From assembly GCF_019399895.1 (NCBI RefSeq), contig NC_091867.1:6089501-6153500 (forward strand): DNA of 64,000 nucleotides, given 5' to 3'. This document shows positions 51,160 through 62,955 of the stretch, one piece after another. The notes beneath the pieces are model-generated. The model was not told the origin of the DNA, made no database searches, and saw only the letters and a program-made list of their open reading frames with translations. Position numbers and translations under genes: made by a program. The DNA comes from Cardiocondyla obscurior. Taxonomy: Eukaryota; Arthropoda; Insecta; Hymenoptera; Formicidae. The stretch's first letter is position 1. The number at the start of each line of letters is the position of its first letter.

Positions 51160-51876
51160 TTCTGATATCATAGGTCCCTGTATAATTTAAGCGTTTTTAT
51201 AGCAGTCGTGTATAGATATAGATATAATAGAACTTAATGTAACATAAACATACATTCACTTTCTCTTCAGAGCCGTGCAATTAACTGTGAATCGCTTAAA
51301 ACGTAATTGTCGATCAAAATAATTAGAGACTAAAATTTCATTATTATAATGTGTTCTTATTAAAAAGCTCGAAAATTTCAGTCAAACGAAAATGTATGCA
51401 TATTTCTCAGCGATAAATTTCAAAACTAAATCCTGTATAGCGAAAGAGTATATGTACCGCGCGAATTATTCGTATTGTAAAGATTAAGACTGAATCGCCA
51501 CTAACGCGCTAACGTGTTCAGCGCTTGTTCGACTTGTGCCACTCGCGACTACCAAAACTGGCGAACGTGCGTGACCGCGCGACGCCAGGGCCATTTTTGG
51601 AAACCCGCATTGCCGATGACGAAACGGCGAATCTGAGCCATGTGATACATACGCGCTTTGCTTGTTCGCGCGAATGCGTTTCGAGCGTGCCAACGTCTCC
51701 TTTCCCTTTCTCTCTTTGTATTTTTGTACATAATATATTTTTGCGTCGCGTGCACACGCGTTAAGCGACAGGTATACGAGTCGCAACCAAATGTATAAAC
51801 GAAGAAATCTCATGTACATAAGAAAACACGAGGCGCGCGAGATTGTAATTGTACAAACTGCAGGCATTGCGAGTCC

Positions 51877-51882
51877 AATAAA
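51877..51882 (+). terminator. Likely poly(A) signal of derailed/Ryk
   Basis: AATAAA about 900 bases after the stop codon. It implies a 3' UTR of roughly 0.9 kb that includes the TA microsatellite. Confidence 0.45.
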
Positions 51883-51899
51883 TTTCTATCTATATGATA

Positions 51900-53614
51900 C
51901 GAAAAGACAACGCATTTTTTACTTGCGAGTCCATCCTGTAATCGGTTCCCGTCATTAAAGTTGTATTTATTCCCCCTTGTAAGCCACGCCGTTTAATCTG
52001 ATATTTATACTGTTTATTTTTCTATCATTCTACATCCACGATAAAAGAACGTTTCACCCTCCAAATACACATTGAAAGAGAAACATTTGGCGGCCTATGG
52101 AACATTAATTCGCGGCATATTTACACTGTCAAGATACGTCTCTCGGAGTATATCACCAACGATTCCCCAATAAAGCGAGCCCGATTAGACACGCTACATT
52201 AGGCTCGGCTTTCCACGCTCCGTTGACAGGAAACATTGGCCGTTTGCTAGATCGTCCGAGGGTGCTTCGAAAGCAGGAAACTGGTAAAACGCGCGCGTAA
52301 AAAAAAAAAAAGAAAAGGAAAAAACCGCGTATTTATGCAGTCGGCGTACAAACGCGCGGAGTTTAATTGTGCGAGAACAACGGGAGCGCGCTTAAACAGA
52401 CCTTTTTACTTTGCAATTGTGTACGCGGCACAATCGAACCTCTCGCTTCTCTTCTCGAGGAAGCGATCTGTCGGAGCTCGGGGAATCGGTTCCAAATTGC
52501 TCGCCGCGGAAACCGGCGTTTCCCGATTACCTGACAGGAACGCTCTCGCGACTTAATGAGGATCCACGTCACATCGCGCGGCCGTGACACCTCGAGCCTC
52601 GCAATCGCAGGAAAAGGATTTACGTAACGATATCCCGCCGCCGCATAATTGCATCTTTGGCACGAACGACTTGAGCCGCGATGCTCACGAACGTTTGGCG
52701 CCCGCCACGCGGCTGAATCATTAGATATTCCGCGGGGTACAAGCAAAGATTCACGTCGCAAGTTCCTGTTCGGTCTACTCGTTATGTAATTAATCCGCGT
52801 TTAGTAAATAATTATAATAGTAATTATGGCGGAGGAGCTCGCAGGTTTCTCGGCGCGTTGCAATAATAAAGCCTAAATAGAATAAGGCCGGGGTGAGGAA
52901 GCGCCGCGTTCTCTCGGGGCTGAAAGGGGCGGCGGGGATTTTAATGAATCTCAATGAGACCCCTCTTTGTTTGCGCGGGGATTTAGCCAAACGTCGAGGG
53001 CGACAGGATTTGAAATTACTTTAACGCTGATGCGTCGGCTGCAACGGGCCATAACGGGGTGCATTTTAGAGCGAGCACTTCGCTCGTCGTAACAGGCGCG
53101 AGATAATGTTATTCATGGGCATTCATCGTACCCTCCACTAAGCTATTCACAATGAATCATTATTACGGCGGACCTTTGTTCACCGCGAAAGTAAACTCTT
53201 CGGGAAAGCGACAGTGAGTGCTGTAACGCGCATATATTTACTTCCGTTTCTGCTTGTCAATGGTGATTACACTTTTGAGTCACCCTTTGGAAACGTAGGT
53301 ATTAGAAAACAAAATTAGAAGAAAAGTCGAAAAAATAGATATCTGAGAAAACGGAATTAATCAGAAAATATAAAATTTTCAATTATCAACCTTTCGTTTT
53401 CACGCGACGGACGGTTTCATTTACATATAATGGTCATTCGTTTATATTAGTTGTAAGCATTCATAGATCTTCGCGATATCGATCTCAGGAAGCAATTAAA
53501 ATCACTGGTCCGAATCTTTCGGCAAAGATATGCGCTTGCTTCTTCGAGTCCATCTTTGTTACGCTTTGTGAGTTGAAGGCCATCGTAATTTTCCGCAATA
53601 ATGATTGTCATTAC
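51900..53614. other. Intergenic region, no gene seen
   Basis: Moderately CpG-rich sequence without recognisable coding exons on either strand. The longest reading frames (52335-52556 plus, 52363-52761 minus) overlap each other and have no domain or signal peptide. Confidence 0.55.
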
Positions 53615-53622
53615 TATATATA
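53615..53622 (+). promoter_or_regulatory. TATA box of the secreted orphan gene at 53726
   Basis: TATATATA about 110 bases upstream of the preferred start codon. Initiation near 53645 would leave a short leader containing one out-of-frame upstream ATG (53658) and an in-frame upstream ATG (53689). Confidence 0.4.
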
Positions 53623-53725
53623 CGTCCGGTACGAGTGTTTATCCCTACCTCGAGAAAATGTGCACGGTGACAGAAATATTTTTTTCATGAAAAATCAGTG
53701 TCTTCTGCATATCGGCGAACGAGCA

Positions 53726-55232
53726 ATGAGAAGAATGCGAGCGGGAATAATTCTCGCTGGTCTCGCGATCGCGATACTCAATAATTTGGGAGCGGGTGTC
53801 GAGGTCTCGTCGAAAATCGACTTCGATTCTGATGAAAATGACGAGATATTAGAAAAAGACTCGACCTTCGGCGCGAATTCAAAGAATCCCGCTAGTCCGG
53901 AGTTAATTTTGCACGCGCCTAAACCATCGGCGTTCAATTGGCGTGGAAGCGAGCTCGTAAAAGCAAGTGAGCCGAGAAAAAGAAGGATCTACCCATCGCA
54001 CGTGAGTAATAGACGTTATAAAAAAAAAAAAAAAAAAAAAAAAATTACACAATTTCGTAAGACGCAAAGCTGGTACACTTACCGTCAGAAATGACGTTTC
54101 TGGTGCTGCGACGGTGGCTAGCGTACGTGATCTTAGCGTGGTGTGCGTCGAATCTCACACAAAGCGCGCGCGTAGATGTGATAAGGAACTCCGGTCACAG
54201 AGGACTGAGGGGGAACGTACCCTACTACACCTCCCTCATACTTGGCGGGCGAAAGGGGGAAGTCACGTACGTCAGCCGCTCGCCGCAGCAAATTCCATAT
54301 CTGTCTTTCGATGTACAAAATTATGCATCGTAAGACTTGTACAATTATATTTTCTTACTTTAACGTCCGTTTTGCACGTCTAAATATAATTTTATTTTTA
54401 TTGTTTCTTTATTAAATATTATTTTATATATTTTATTTTAATTATTTATTAAAAATTTTTTAAGAAGTACTTAAACTATTAGAAATTATATTTTTTTGAA
54501 TATTTTATAAACTATTGCAGGATAATTCGGTGAAAGAGCCAAAAATAATTAATAATATTCAAGTCGTTGTGAACAGCAACGACAGCATATCAGATTCATG
54601 CGAACATGGGATATGTAACGTTTCCGTCTCTTCGAAAGTGGACGAAAAAGGGAATATCGTAACGGAGATACATCTCAGTATTACCACTAAAGCAAAACCG
54701 AATGTTAAGATCGACGATGTCCCAGTAATCAGTGGTTTTCAAGGCGCTAGTAAAGATAAGCAGCCAATACTTCATTCAATAAACTCACCACGATCGATGC
54801 ATACGCAATTCCATCGCGATAATATACCACAGGTGATAGAAACCTTCGTTTTATTACATAAAATGTAATACCTTACCACGAGAGTAAAGATTAAATTAAA
54901 AGTAATTTTACTTTTAACAACAGAGAATTCTAAGTTTATCAAAATTACATATTACATTATCTAAGCTAAGGTTAACGAAGTATTTGTAATTTATTAATAT
55001 TTATATTTCCTCCCTAAAACAATAGATTCAAACTGATTACCGTAGACACGGCGAGCCTTGGCATGGACGGATTTTTCAACGACCACAAATATATTGGAAT
55101 TATCAACTTGGAGATTACGGTAACATAGGATTTCGGAGTCACAATACCTGGCAGCGAGATAGACCCATCGTGGATGACAAGATCGAACCGCCGCTCAGCA
55201 AAACCAAGCCAAGCGACGATATAAATTTTTAA
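53726..55232 (+). CDS. Secreted orphan protein with furin-like site
   Basis: I do not recognise the family. Three exons join in frame: 53726-54001, 54521-54832, 55026-55232, giving 264 residues. The chosen start gives a signal peptide (MRRMRAGIILAGLAIAIL, cleavage near residue 23-28); an in-frame ATG at 53689 would add 12 residues and one at 53735 would remove three. After an acidic stretch (DFDSDENDEILEKD), a basic RKRR at 84-87 resembles a furin site and would release the C-terminal part. Exon 2 encodes a region with two close cysteines (SCEHGICNV) followed by a likely beta-rich stretch (VSVSSKVDEKGNIVTEIHLS). Exon 3 is rich in Trp, His and Tyr. It converges tail to tail on the minus-strand mucin-like gene. 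An extracellular or glandular role is inference from the secretion signal only. Confidence 0.8.
54091..54333 (+). CDS. Candidate 80-residue secreted peptide nested in an intron
   Basis: An ATG-initiated ORF of 80 codons lies inside intron 1 of the gene at 53726. Its N terminus (MTFLVLRRWLAYVILAWCAS) looks like a signal peptide, with cleavage plausible after LTQSA. The predicted mature part contains a Gly-Arg-Lys sequence (LILGGRKGE), the pattern of an amidated peptide followed by dibasic cleavage. A TATAAAAA at 54016 lies 75 bases upstream, although in a poly-A context. It cannot be joined in frame to exon 2 of the host gene through the donor I see at 54331. It may be a small independent gene, an alternative 5' exon, or chance. 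Confidence 0.35.
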   Translation: MTFLVLRRWLAYVILAWCASNLTQSARVDVIRNSGHRGLRGNVPYYTSLILGGRKGEVTYVSRSPQQIPYLSFDVQNYAS

Positions 55233-55442
55233 ATTAAAATTAAATCATCCTTATAAAAGCGTCAAAAATTTAATTTACGTATACAGATACAATAATACGT
55301 TTAAGAAAATAATTAAATGCAGGAAAGAATCAAGTGTTACATTCGTTCGGAATTCGAGTACGAGAGACGCAAAGAGGATTATTAAATTTTTTCTTTTTAA
55401 TGTGTATCACAAACAATTCTCGAGTATTTCTGTCATTATCTT

Positions 55443-55448
55443 AATAAA
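55443..55448 (+). terminator. Poly(A) signal of the plus-strand orphan gene
   Basis: AATAAA 210 bases after the stop codon at 55232. Confidence 0.5.
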
Positions 55449-55530
55449 ATATTTAACCCTGAGTTTCCAAAAATCTCATAATCTCATTGTCATCAGTATC
55501 GATAAATATATGGATATTAAATTATTAAAT

Positions 55531-55536
55531 TTTATT
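55531..55536 (-). terminator. Poly(A) signal of the long minus-strand isoform
   Basis: TTTATT on the plus strand (AATAAA on the minus strand), 84 bases after the stop codon of the long isoform. It lies less than 100 bases from the poly(A) signal of the converging plus-strand gene. Confidence 0.5.
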
Positions 55537-55619
55537 ATGATAAGATTAAATATAGCTAATAGCATCAAATAATATATTAACGATAAAAAAAATGGGCCCA
55601 ATCGGGGATATGATTTTAA

Positions 55620-58600
55620 TTAATCGTGCACAGTGCGGAAGGAAATTCTTCCGTTATCGTTAACACCTGTAATAGACGACTTATGATTAATCGGCTTGCC
55701 GTCCGGGCCGGTCACGCTGGAGGAACTAGAACTAGCAAATACTCCGAAGTTGTTGCCCGACGGGGCCGGAAGATCCTCTGCGAATCTGGACTCTATTCCT
55801 GGAGCAGCCTATGACGGAGAGATCGCCGGTAATAAACACTATATTCAGTAGACTGCGATCTGATCGTGTGCAAAATGAAGCATATTAACTGGACAATTTC
55901 TGTATTGCCATTTATTGTGCGTTGATAACTTGCGAGGAAAGAAATGAGAGACTTACGGGGCTAATCTGGCCGCTTTGGAAACCGCCGTACGGACCTAGAC
56001 CAATGCTGGCAGACGAGGACTGCGGTAAACCGTTACCACCGTAATTCCCACCGTAATTCCCACCGTAATTAGCGGCTTCGTTGGCTAAACGATTGTGGAG
56101 ATCCATATTGCTGTGCAAGACAAATTCTTATATACAATATATTTTAGAGAACTACATAACGATCTCATAACTTAATATTTTAAGAAATTAACTACATAGA
56201 AATATCGAACGCAGTGCTTTCCCTGGTCTGCATAATAAAAAGTCACGAACGTTTCTCGAATCGGTTGAAAACTTACGCTTGATGCTGCGCCTCGATCTGT
56301 GCCTGAATTTGTTTAATCATGTCAAAAGTGGGGTCATTGAAAAAAGGAAATTGCCCTGGGTAATATCCGGGTCCTGAGTTATAGGGATCTGCGAAAAACA
56401 GAGTCTACAATAAGATATAGAAATAGAAAACGATAATTATTACGCGAGAATCATGCGTGGACATGCGATTATCTTCAGTCACAAATCACGTAGGTTTATC
56501 TATCTAAAATTATGAGTGTACCTAAATAAATAAAAGCAAATAAATATATTAATGCATACATAAAAATAAATTAATAAATAAATTTCATAAAGAAATAAAT
56601 TAATTAATAAAAATAACTATATAAATAAATATATAAATAAATGTATAAACGTTGAAAATTATTATCGCGGGATTAATCGCCTCGCACAAATTACTATTCT
56701 AATCAACAGCATACCATGCATTTTTACAAAAATATCAGAAGGATTTTGTCTGCAATAAAAATTTTGACGCGTAATTCTCCCAATATATAAATGTTTCTTC
56801 TTTGTCTTTGATATAAAATTAATTTCATTTCCTTCTTGATTTTTTGACAAACATCAAGAAACGTCCAAAGCGCAGCATGCAACCCGAATTCATTTATTAT
56901 CTTCCAAAATTTATTCCTCGTCCTTCGAGACTCTTTGGGTTCATGCTCGTACCTCCGCCGTAATTGTATCCGTTCTTGTTTGGCGAGCTATTCTTCTTCG
57001 GCGAGTTATCCTTGTTCGGCGAGTTATCCTTGTTCGGTGGATTATCTTGCATCGGCATATTATTCTGAAATCCGCCTCGACTATCGAGAGATGGTGATCC
57101 CGTCGGCGATTCCATCGTGGGAAACGATCCCGGAGGATATCCCATTGTGGGGAACGCCCCTGGATATCCCATCGTCGGAAATGCTCCTGGATACCCCATC
57201 GTGGGAAACGCGTTCGGGTATCCAAAGCTTCCGGTTGACGCGCCTGCGGACGCACCCGCGGACGCGTATCCAGGACCGTTGTTCGTGCCGGTCCACGCAT
57301 AGTTCGGGCCGTAACCTGGTATGGAGTTGAATCCGGGATAACCAAAATAGGGATCAAAACCTGGATAACCGCCAAAGCCGAAACCGGGAGAACCAAAGAA
57401 CGGTCCTGGAGTTGGCGCATTGTTGTCAGACGGTTTCTTGGACTCTTCGGGTTCGGGTTCGTCGGTATTCGAGCGTGATTGAATGTCATTTGGCTTCTCC
57501 GACTCAGGTGTCGTGCTTTCCGGAGTTGTTGTGCTAGGTATGGGTGTGGTGGACGGGGTTGACGGGGTAGTTACGGCGGTAGATGTGGGAGTGCTAGCGG
57601 AAGTGGAGGTTGGAGTGGTCGTAGGAGACGTCGCCTCCGTTGTAGTGGAGGGTGACGTGGTCGGCTCGGTGGAAGGAGTCGTGGATGATGGCGTGGTTGA
57701 TGACGGTGTGGTCGAGGGTGGCGTAGTTGTGGGATCGGTTGAGGAAGAGATCGTTGATTGTTCGGTGGTGCTCTCACCATTCGAGTCATCGACTTCCCGC
57801 CTCAACCTGGACGCGGCGAAATTGACTGACGACTCGTCGATACGTCCTCCATCTTTGAGAAGAAACGGAAACAGAAGAGCATTCTTTATAGAAATACCTA
57901 GCTGATACGAAAATGAGACTCGTGTATGGTGATACTCGGCTACTGGTGGAAATAGAATTGTTAGTTGCAGCATGCCTTACGATCATATCTTGGAATTCCA
58001 TCACCAGAGATACGCAATACGCCAGAAATGTTGCTAGTCACAGTCACATAATTATAATACTTAATGTAACAGATAATGTAACAGATAATGAATAATATTT
58101 AATAGATGTATTACCCATCATGATATTGCGCACACAGTAATGTTTAATCAATGTAATGTAATGCTCAGATATTTAATTTAAACATTGAAATAACACATAA
58201 CATTAAAAAAAAAGTTTTAATTAAAGATATAAAATATACGACATTTAAAATCCTGTTTCTTTTTTGTTTAGAATATTAATCTGTTTATAATACTACTAAT
58301 TTTCGGTTCGTTAAAGTACAACAATTTTCGAATTAAAATAAGATTTACAATAAATCGTGCTTATCGGCTTATTTATCCTTAGCTTAATCATAAAGATTAA
58401 TTATAATTCAGTTTATGCGCGATACGTGATATTATCCGCATGACGTTAAATTTCTGCAGTCACGTTAATCGGATAAGTCACGCATTCAGTGCATTTTCTT
58501 CGGTAACATTTTGGCTCAAAGTCACGTCTGGAAAATAAATTAATTTTTATCCACCTGATTTTGCAGCATTCCATCCCACCCTTATCACTAAAATATTTAA

Positions 58601-59746
58601 TCAAGTAATAGTGTATTATATTTAAATTCAGATATCAAATACTTTCAGCCTACCGTTCATTATTCAATTATCTCATTATTAAAAATACACGAATGTTATA
58701 TAAATTTTAATTTCACAAAAATATATATTTTAATGAAAAATTTCTTATTTTAACAATTGATAGATATTCCTTGATAGTTTTCTAACGCCGTATATTTTAT
58801 ATGTTTGCCAACAAGGTGGGAGTAATCACGTCGAGAGATTACGGAAAGATGACGAGAAGAAAGTATCTTCTCGCGGGTCAAGGTAAAAAATAAAATGAGG
58901 TCACGGTCTCCAGGTGTCGAATTATCATTTGGCTAGCAGTGGAGAGAACATATATGTTCATGCAGGTAAATGAGCGTGACTAGACTGCTTTTAACAAAGA
59001 TTTACACGGAATTAATGTCGTAAATAAGAGATTATTATCTCCCGTTGTCCATTTTTTGCAAAGTATCTTTTCAATTGTAATTTCCGAACGTCTACACGGA
59101 AAGAGAAGGTTTGTCGATTCTCTCTTTGGCTAATTAAAATCGTTTATATGTGTATCCGGCACGCTATCGAATTCTGCGTGGAATTTTGCCGCTCTCGCAA
59201 ATCTCGTAATTATCCTGAAATTCCCGCGCCTCGTCAGCTATTTTTACTTAAACGTGCGACGTCGCGATTATGTAACGTTAGCTTCAATTTTTATCAATCT
59301 TGATGTACACGGGACATGCAACTTCTTTTGATACTTAGAACTGATTAGTTGTTTGTAACATGATGTTTTCCAATCTGCAATTTATCTTTTCATTCGGTTT
59401 TTATAAATGTTAGTATATGAGCTCTAGCACATTTACAATAGAAATGTTAGACAAAACATACTCTTAAAAAAAAAAAAATACGCCTGTGTAATTTAATTTA
59501 ATTATAAATCTCATTTATGGATAACATTTATCGTCAAAATATTTAAAGTGTTCGAACATACAGAATCACGTTAGTAAATAAGTGTGTGGTAAAACAAATT
59601 TTTAAGTTTGTTCGCAAATGAAAGAAGTAAATCTACGAGCACAACTCACTTCCGTAGACAGGAAAATAGCCGAAGGCGGACCGGGCCTCAGCAAGGGATC
59701 CTAGGACAGCGACGAAAGCTACCAAAGCGAGAATCCTGCTATCCAT
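55620..59746 (-). CDS. Secreted mucin-like Gly/Tyr/Pro-rich orphan, long isoform
   Basis: Not a family I can name; the composition suggests a cuticle, silk or mucus type extracellular protein. Minus-strand exons join in frame: 59746-59650, 57852-56953, 56388-56277, 56110-55957, 55808-55620, giving 483 residues. Signal peptide is residues 1-21 (MDSRILALVAFVAVLGSLAEA). A furin-like RLRR lies at 48-51. Residues 59-152 are Thr/Ser/Pro-rich (mucin-like), 153-178 acidic, 179-290 rich in Gly-Tyr-Pro-Phe with FPTMGYPGA repeats, 301-326 carry NSPNKD repeats. A Gln-rich helical stretch (FDMIKQIQAQIEAQHQA) is followed by three GGNY repeats. The tail has a Ser run and TGPDGKPINHKS with TGVNDNGRISFRTV. 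The 900-nt exon ends at an internal donor (GGAG then GTACGA) whose phase 1 matches the next exon exactly. An alternative short form reads through it. Intron 1 is 1.8 kb. Confidence 0.82.
56897..56952 (-). other. Alternative 3' end: read-through exon of the short isoform
   Basis: If the donor at 56952-56951 is not used, the reading frame continues for 18 more residues (ending GRGINFGR) to a TAA at 56899-56897. That stop overlaps an AATAAA (plus-strand 56893-56898), so the read-through form could be cleaved and polyadenylated here. The product would be 350 residues and lack the helical, GGNY and TGPDGKP/TGVNDNG parts. Both forms are inferred from sequence only. Confidence 0.5.
57000..57048 (-). 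repeat. Coding tandem repeat (NSPNKD units)
   Basis: Short 18-nt imperfect repeats within the large exon encode Asn-Ser-Pro-Asn-Lys-Asp type units (PPNKDNSPNKDNSPKKN). Confidence 0.7.
57111..57224 (-). repeat. Coding minisatellite (FPTMGYPGA units)
   Basis: Four imperfect units of 27-30 nt encode the GYPxAFPTM pattern. Copy number is likely to vary between alleles or species. Confidence 0.75.
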
Positions 59747-59889
59747 CTTTTTGATTGTTGATTAGTCGTAAAAAATCGCGGAAAAACCGGGAAGTAGTGA
59801 CGCTTTCGTATTATTAATTGCTGTTTGTGTATCACTGTGACGCGTGAAGACCGAATGATCCTGATGTTGTTCGCAGTGCGCGAAAGAAT

Positions 59890-59924
59890 GACTGACTCAG
59901 CTGGTGCCGCGGTCATCTTATATA
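59890..59924 (-). promoter_or_regulatory. TATA + Inr promoter of the mucin-like gene
   Basis: On the minus strand TATATAAG (plus 59917-59924) is followed by TCAGTC (plus 59890-59895), a consensus arthropod initiator, with 31 bases from the TATA start to the initiator A at 59893. The start codon lies about 147 bases further on. This is the cleanest core promoter in the window. Confidence 0.72.
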
Positions 59925-62866
59925 GTATTCGCCTGTATCGGCACTTTATTACCTCCTGGCACTTTTCCTTGCGATAACGCATTCGCAAAAACTTGGAAAG
60001 AAATTCTCGTTACGCGAAAGGCGCGTAGTTATTCGGATGTGTGATCAAAAATTTAAATTCTAGGTTCTCTCAGCAAGATTACATTTAATTTATAATAAAT
60101 TAAACGACAAGACAGAAATATTAATAATTCCAAAATATAGTTTGAAAATATTAGTAGATCTAAAATATTACAATATTATATCTATTCTTTGTCTTGCGAT
60201 AACAATTTTTATTTTTATACTTTTACCGCGAATATCGTTTGTCTTAATAAACTGTAATTGATTAGACCTTAGACCTTGACAGTGATCTTATTCGACTTAC
60301 ATGAGCTATCTAATTCTCGTTTTACTATTTACATTTGGGGAAAACACATGACTTCAGTTTTATAACGCATCACAGTGATAACCCCGCGATAATATAAGCG
60401 ATAACGACAATACATAGGAAATAATCACAAGTGGCGGAAATATTTTCTTTCGACTAGTACATACAAATATACATAACAGGAATACCGGACGCATCATTCA
60501 ATATTGAAAAGATACATTCGACAATGAAACAGCTGTCGAGGATTTTTCCATTTTCCATTTAAGAAACCAGAACTTTAATTATATAGTTTCCTATTCACGC
60601 GCGCTTTAAGCGAGCACCTGCATTCGCGAGACTCAAGCTGTCAAAACCGGAATACACGGAATTGCAACGAATTAGAAAAACGAGGTATTTTTCCGCGACG
60701 CTTTACCGATTTATACAGATATATATTTTTTTATTTCTATAACTATTATATATTATCTCCTTTTTTTTTTATTTTATTTTTTTTTTTATTTTAAAATTTG
60801 ACGACGTTGTAAGCTATATCAACACGTGTCTCGTTACGTAACGCACATCCCGGAAAGCTTTTAATTATAAATATCTCGCAACTAATATTGAAATGATCGA
60901 TATCGACTTTTCAATTTACTTCTCCGTCTCTATGATCGCAGAGAAATTCAATAGATTGTATCGAGACTTGGTAAGCGCCGCTGCTGAAATATCTTTCCGG
61001 GATGCGAGGATATTTCTCCGTGACCTATCACATTACGTGTAATCTGATTAGATGTGACTAGCTTTCCCTAATTGCAAAATTTAATGCGTACCGAGGATCC
61101 GCTTGGCGCCATCAATCACAATTTTTTTTTCATCGGCCGATATTTCACCCAGAATCGCCATTAACGGCGACGATTTGCGCGTAATTGTTTTATGAATAAT
61201 AATGGCCTGTCGCCGGACGATCGCGGCCGGTTTCTACATCCTGCTGAATGTGATAATCAATAGACGATAATCGCGATTACTCCGTCATCCCCTGGTCCCC
61301 TTAAGCCCGCGCCCAAAGCTCGGGCGCGTGTTTTCCAATTGATCGATCAGAGCGAGCCTGGAAACGGTTGATTAACGGCTAGCAACCAACAAATTAGCAC
61401 CTTCTCAGCTGTATTCACGGAAATACTGTACGTAGTAATGTCTCGTTCAAACGAATCATGACCGGCGCGAGTAAAATGTCTTAACACCACGTCGCTGCCT
61501 TTTACCCGCGACGTTATTGTTCGTTTAGTCACAAAGCGATGTGACTCAGACGCGTTTTTTAAGCAGGTGATAAAAATATTCCACTCCGGTGTGAAAAATT
61601 ACGTGAGAAAAAAATATTGAGGAACCAATGCCGCAACGAGTCAATATTGTTCATACCGCAAGGAATTTTGCATTTTCGTTTATGAAGTTACATTGTGGTG
61701 TGTAAAGACCGCGTATTTTCGCCTTAGAGTTAATTTCTACCTTCAAAAGCGAGAATAAAAAACCTAAAAAAATTTTTTTTTTAGTATAAAGGAAAAAGTG
61801 TAAAAAAAATCGTTTAATATGTTATCTCAATTATGACGCGATTTTCTGATCGATTTTATTGTCGCTTGTTAAATCTTGCAAAGCGAGAATAAAATTTAAA
61901 ATAAAATTAAGCTTCTCAAATAAATATATATAATTTTAAGCCAATGAACCTATCTGTAATTGATTCAATAATAAAAGCCGATATCCTTTCTCCCTGAATT
62001 TTTTGAGCTCGTAGCCTAACTAAGTAAAATTTTTTTTTTAATAATTAAATGACGCAGCTATTCGGGAAATACCCATCGCGGAACTTGATTGCCTTCTACG
62101 CAATAATCCGATACCCGTCGCTTTGCTCTTTCCTGACCGTCCCATTGTTTCCGAAAGTGAGATGCCACACTTCGTTTACGAGCAAGATAAACAATCTGCG
62201 CTAAAAAAAAGCGCGTATATTTTGTAAATCCTAATTAGCTTTCAGCTTAATTTACGTAATATTAAAATCATGCAAAGAATAAGAAATTAAAAATATTTTC
62301 AAAAATACAATTTTTATTTAATTAATATTAAATTTTTTTTATTCTTTTATTTTTTAATAATATAGTCTAAGATATAAATTGAGAAATACGCATTCGCATT
62401 CCGCGAAATACCTTTGGCTTCATATTTACACTTCAAGTTCATTGACGATATAAAACGTGGTCAACCTTGTTTGATCAAGGTGTAACCTTCTAGATTTTAT
62501 GACTCATTATACATTATTAATGACAGAAAAACGTTACGTTCTTCATTTAGTAAAGATCATCGACCTGCAAATTCAACGATTAGCATTTAAATAATTCTTT
62601 GCATATTATATGTTTCTTTTTCTTTGCAGTAACTTTCAAAACACGTTTATCTGATCCAAAATGAGACTTAGTCCATATTCGTTTTCTATTTTCTCATAAA
62701 AGTATGTTAATACTTTATCAACTATTAGTAAATAATGCATTTTGTCATTTTATCTCAAATTCTTCAACGTGGAATGCGCAAAGTACTAATAGCGATCGTG
62801 CCATTAGATAAAATATTTGGAGATGATAGTGAACTTAATAGAACGAGATAAAAATTTATCTGTTCT
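59925..62866. other. Intergenic region between divergent secreted genes
   Basis: About 2.9 kb of mostly AT-rich sequence separating two divergently transcribed TATA promoters (mucin-like gene leftwards, small secreted gene rightwards). It contains poly-T runs near 60761-60790. No coding exon, tRNA or transposon remnant was recognised by eye. Confidence 0.6.
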
Positions 62867-62895
62867 TATATAAGAGACTCAAAAAAAGCTCAGTA
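62867..62895 (+). promoter_or_regulatory. TATA + Inr promoter of the small secreted gene
   Basis: TATATAA at 62867-62873 followed by TCAGTA at 62890-62895, giving about 25 bases from TATA start to the initiator A at 62892. The start codon is 64 bases downstream. Confidence 0.68.
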
Positions 62896-62955
62896 AATTT
62901 TGTCTTGCTCAAGTGCTTGCTTCTACTGGTAGTTCAAGAAATCTGAATCGAAATC

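Noticed and set aside
57483..57905. 140-codon plus-strand ORF rich in Val, Gly and Asp
   Set aside because: It is the antisense reading of the Thr/Ser/Pro-rich block of the minus-strand gene; its composition follows from that repeat.
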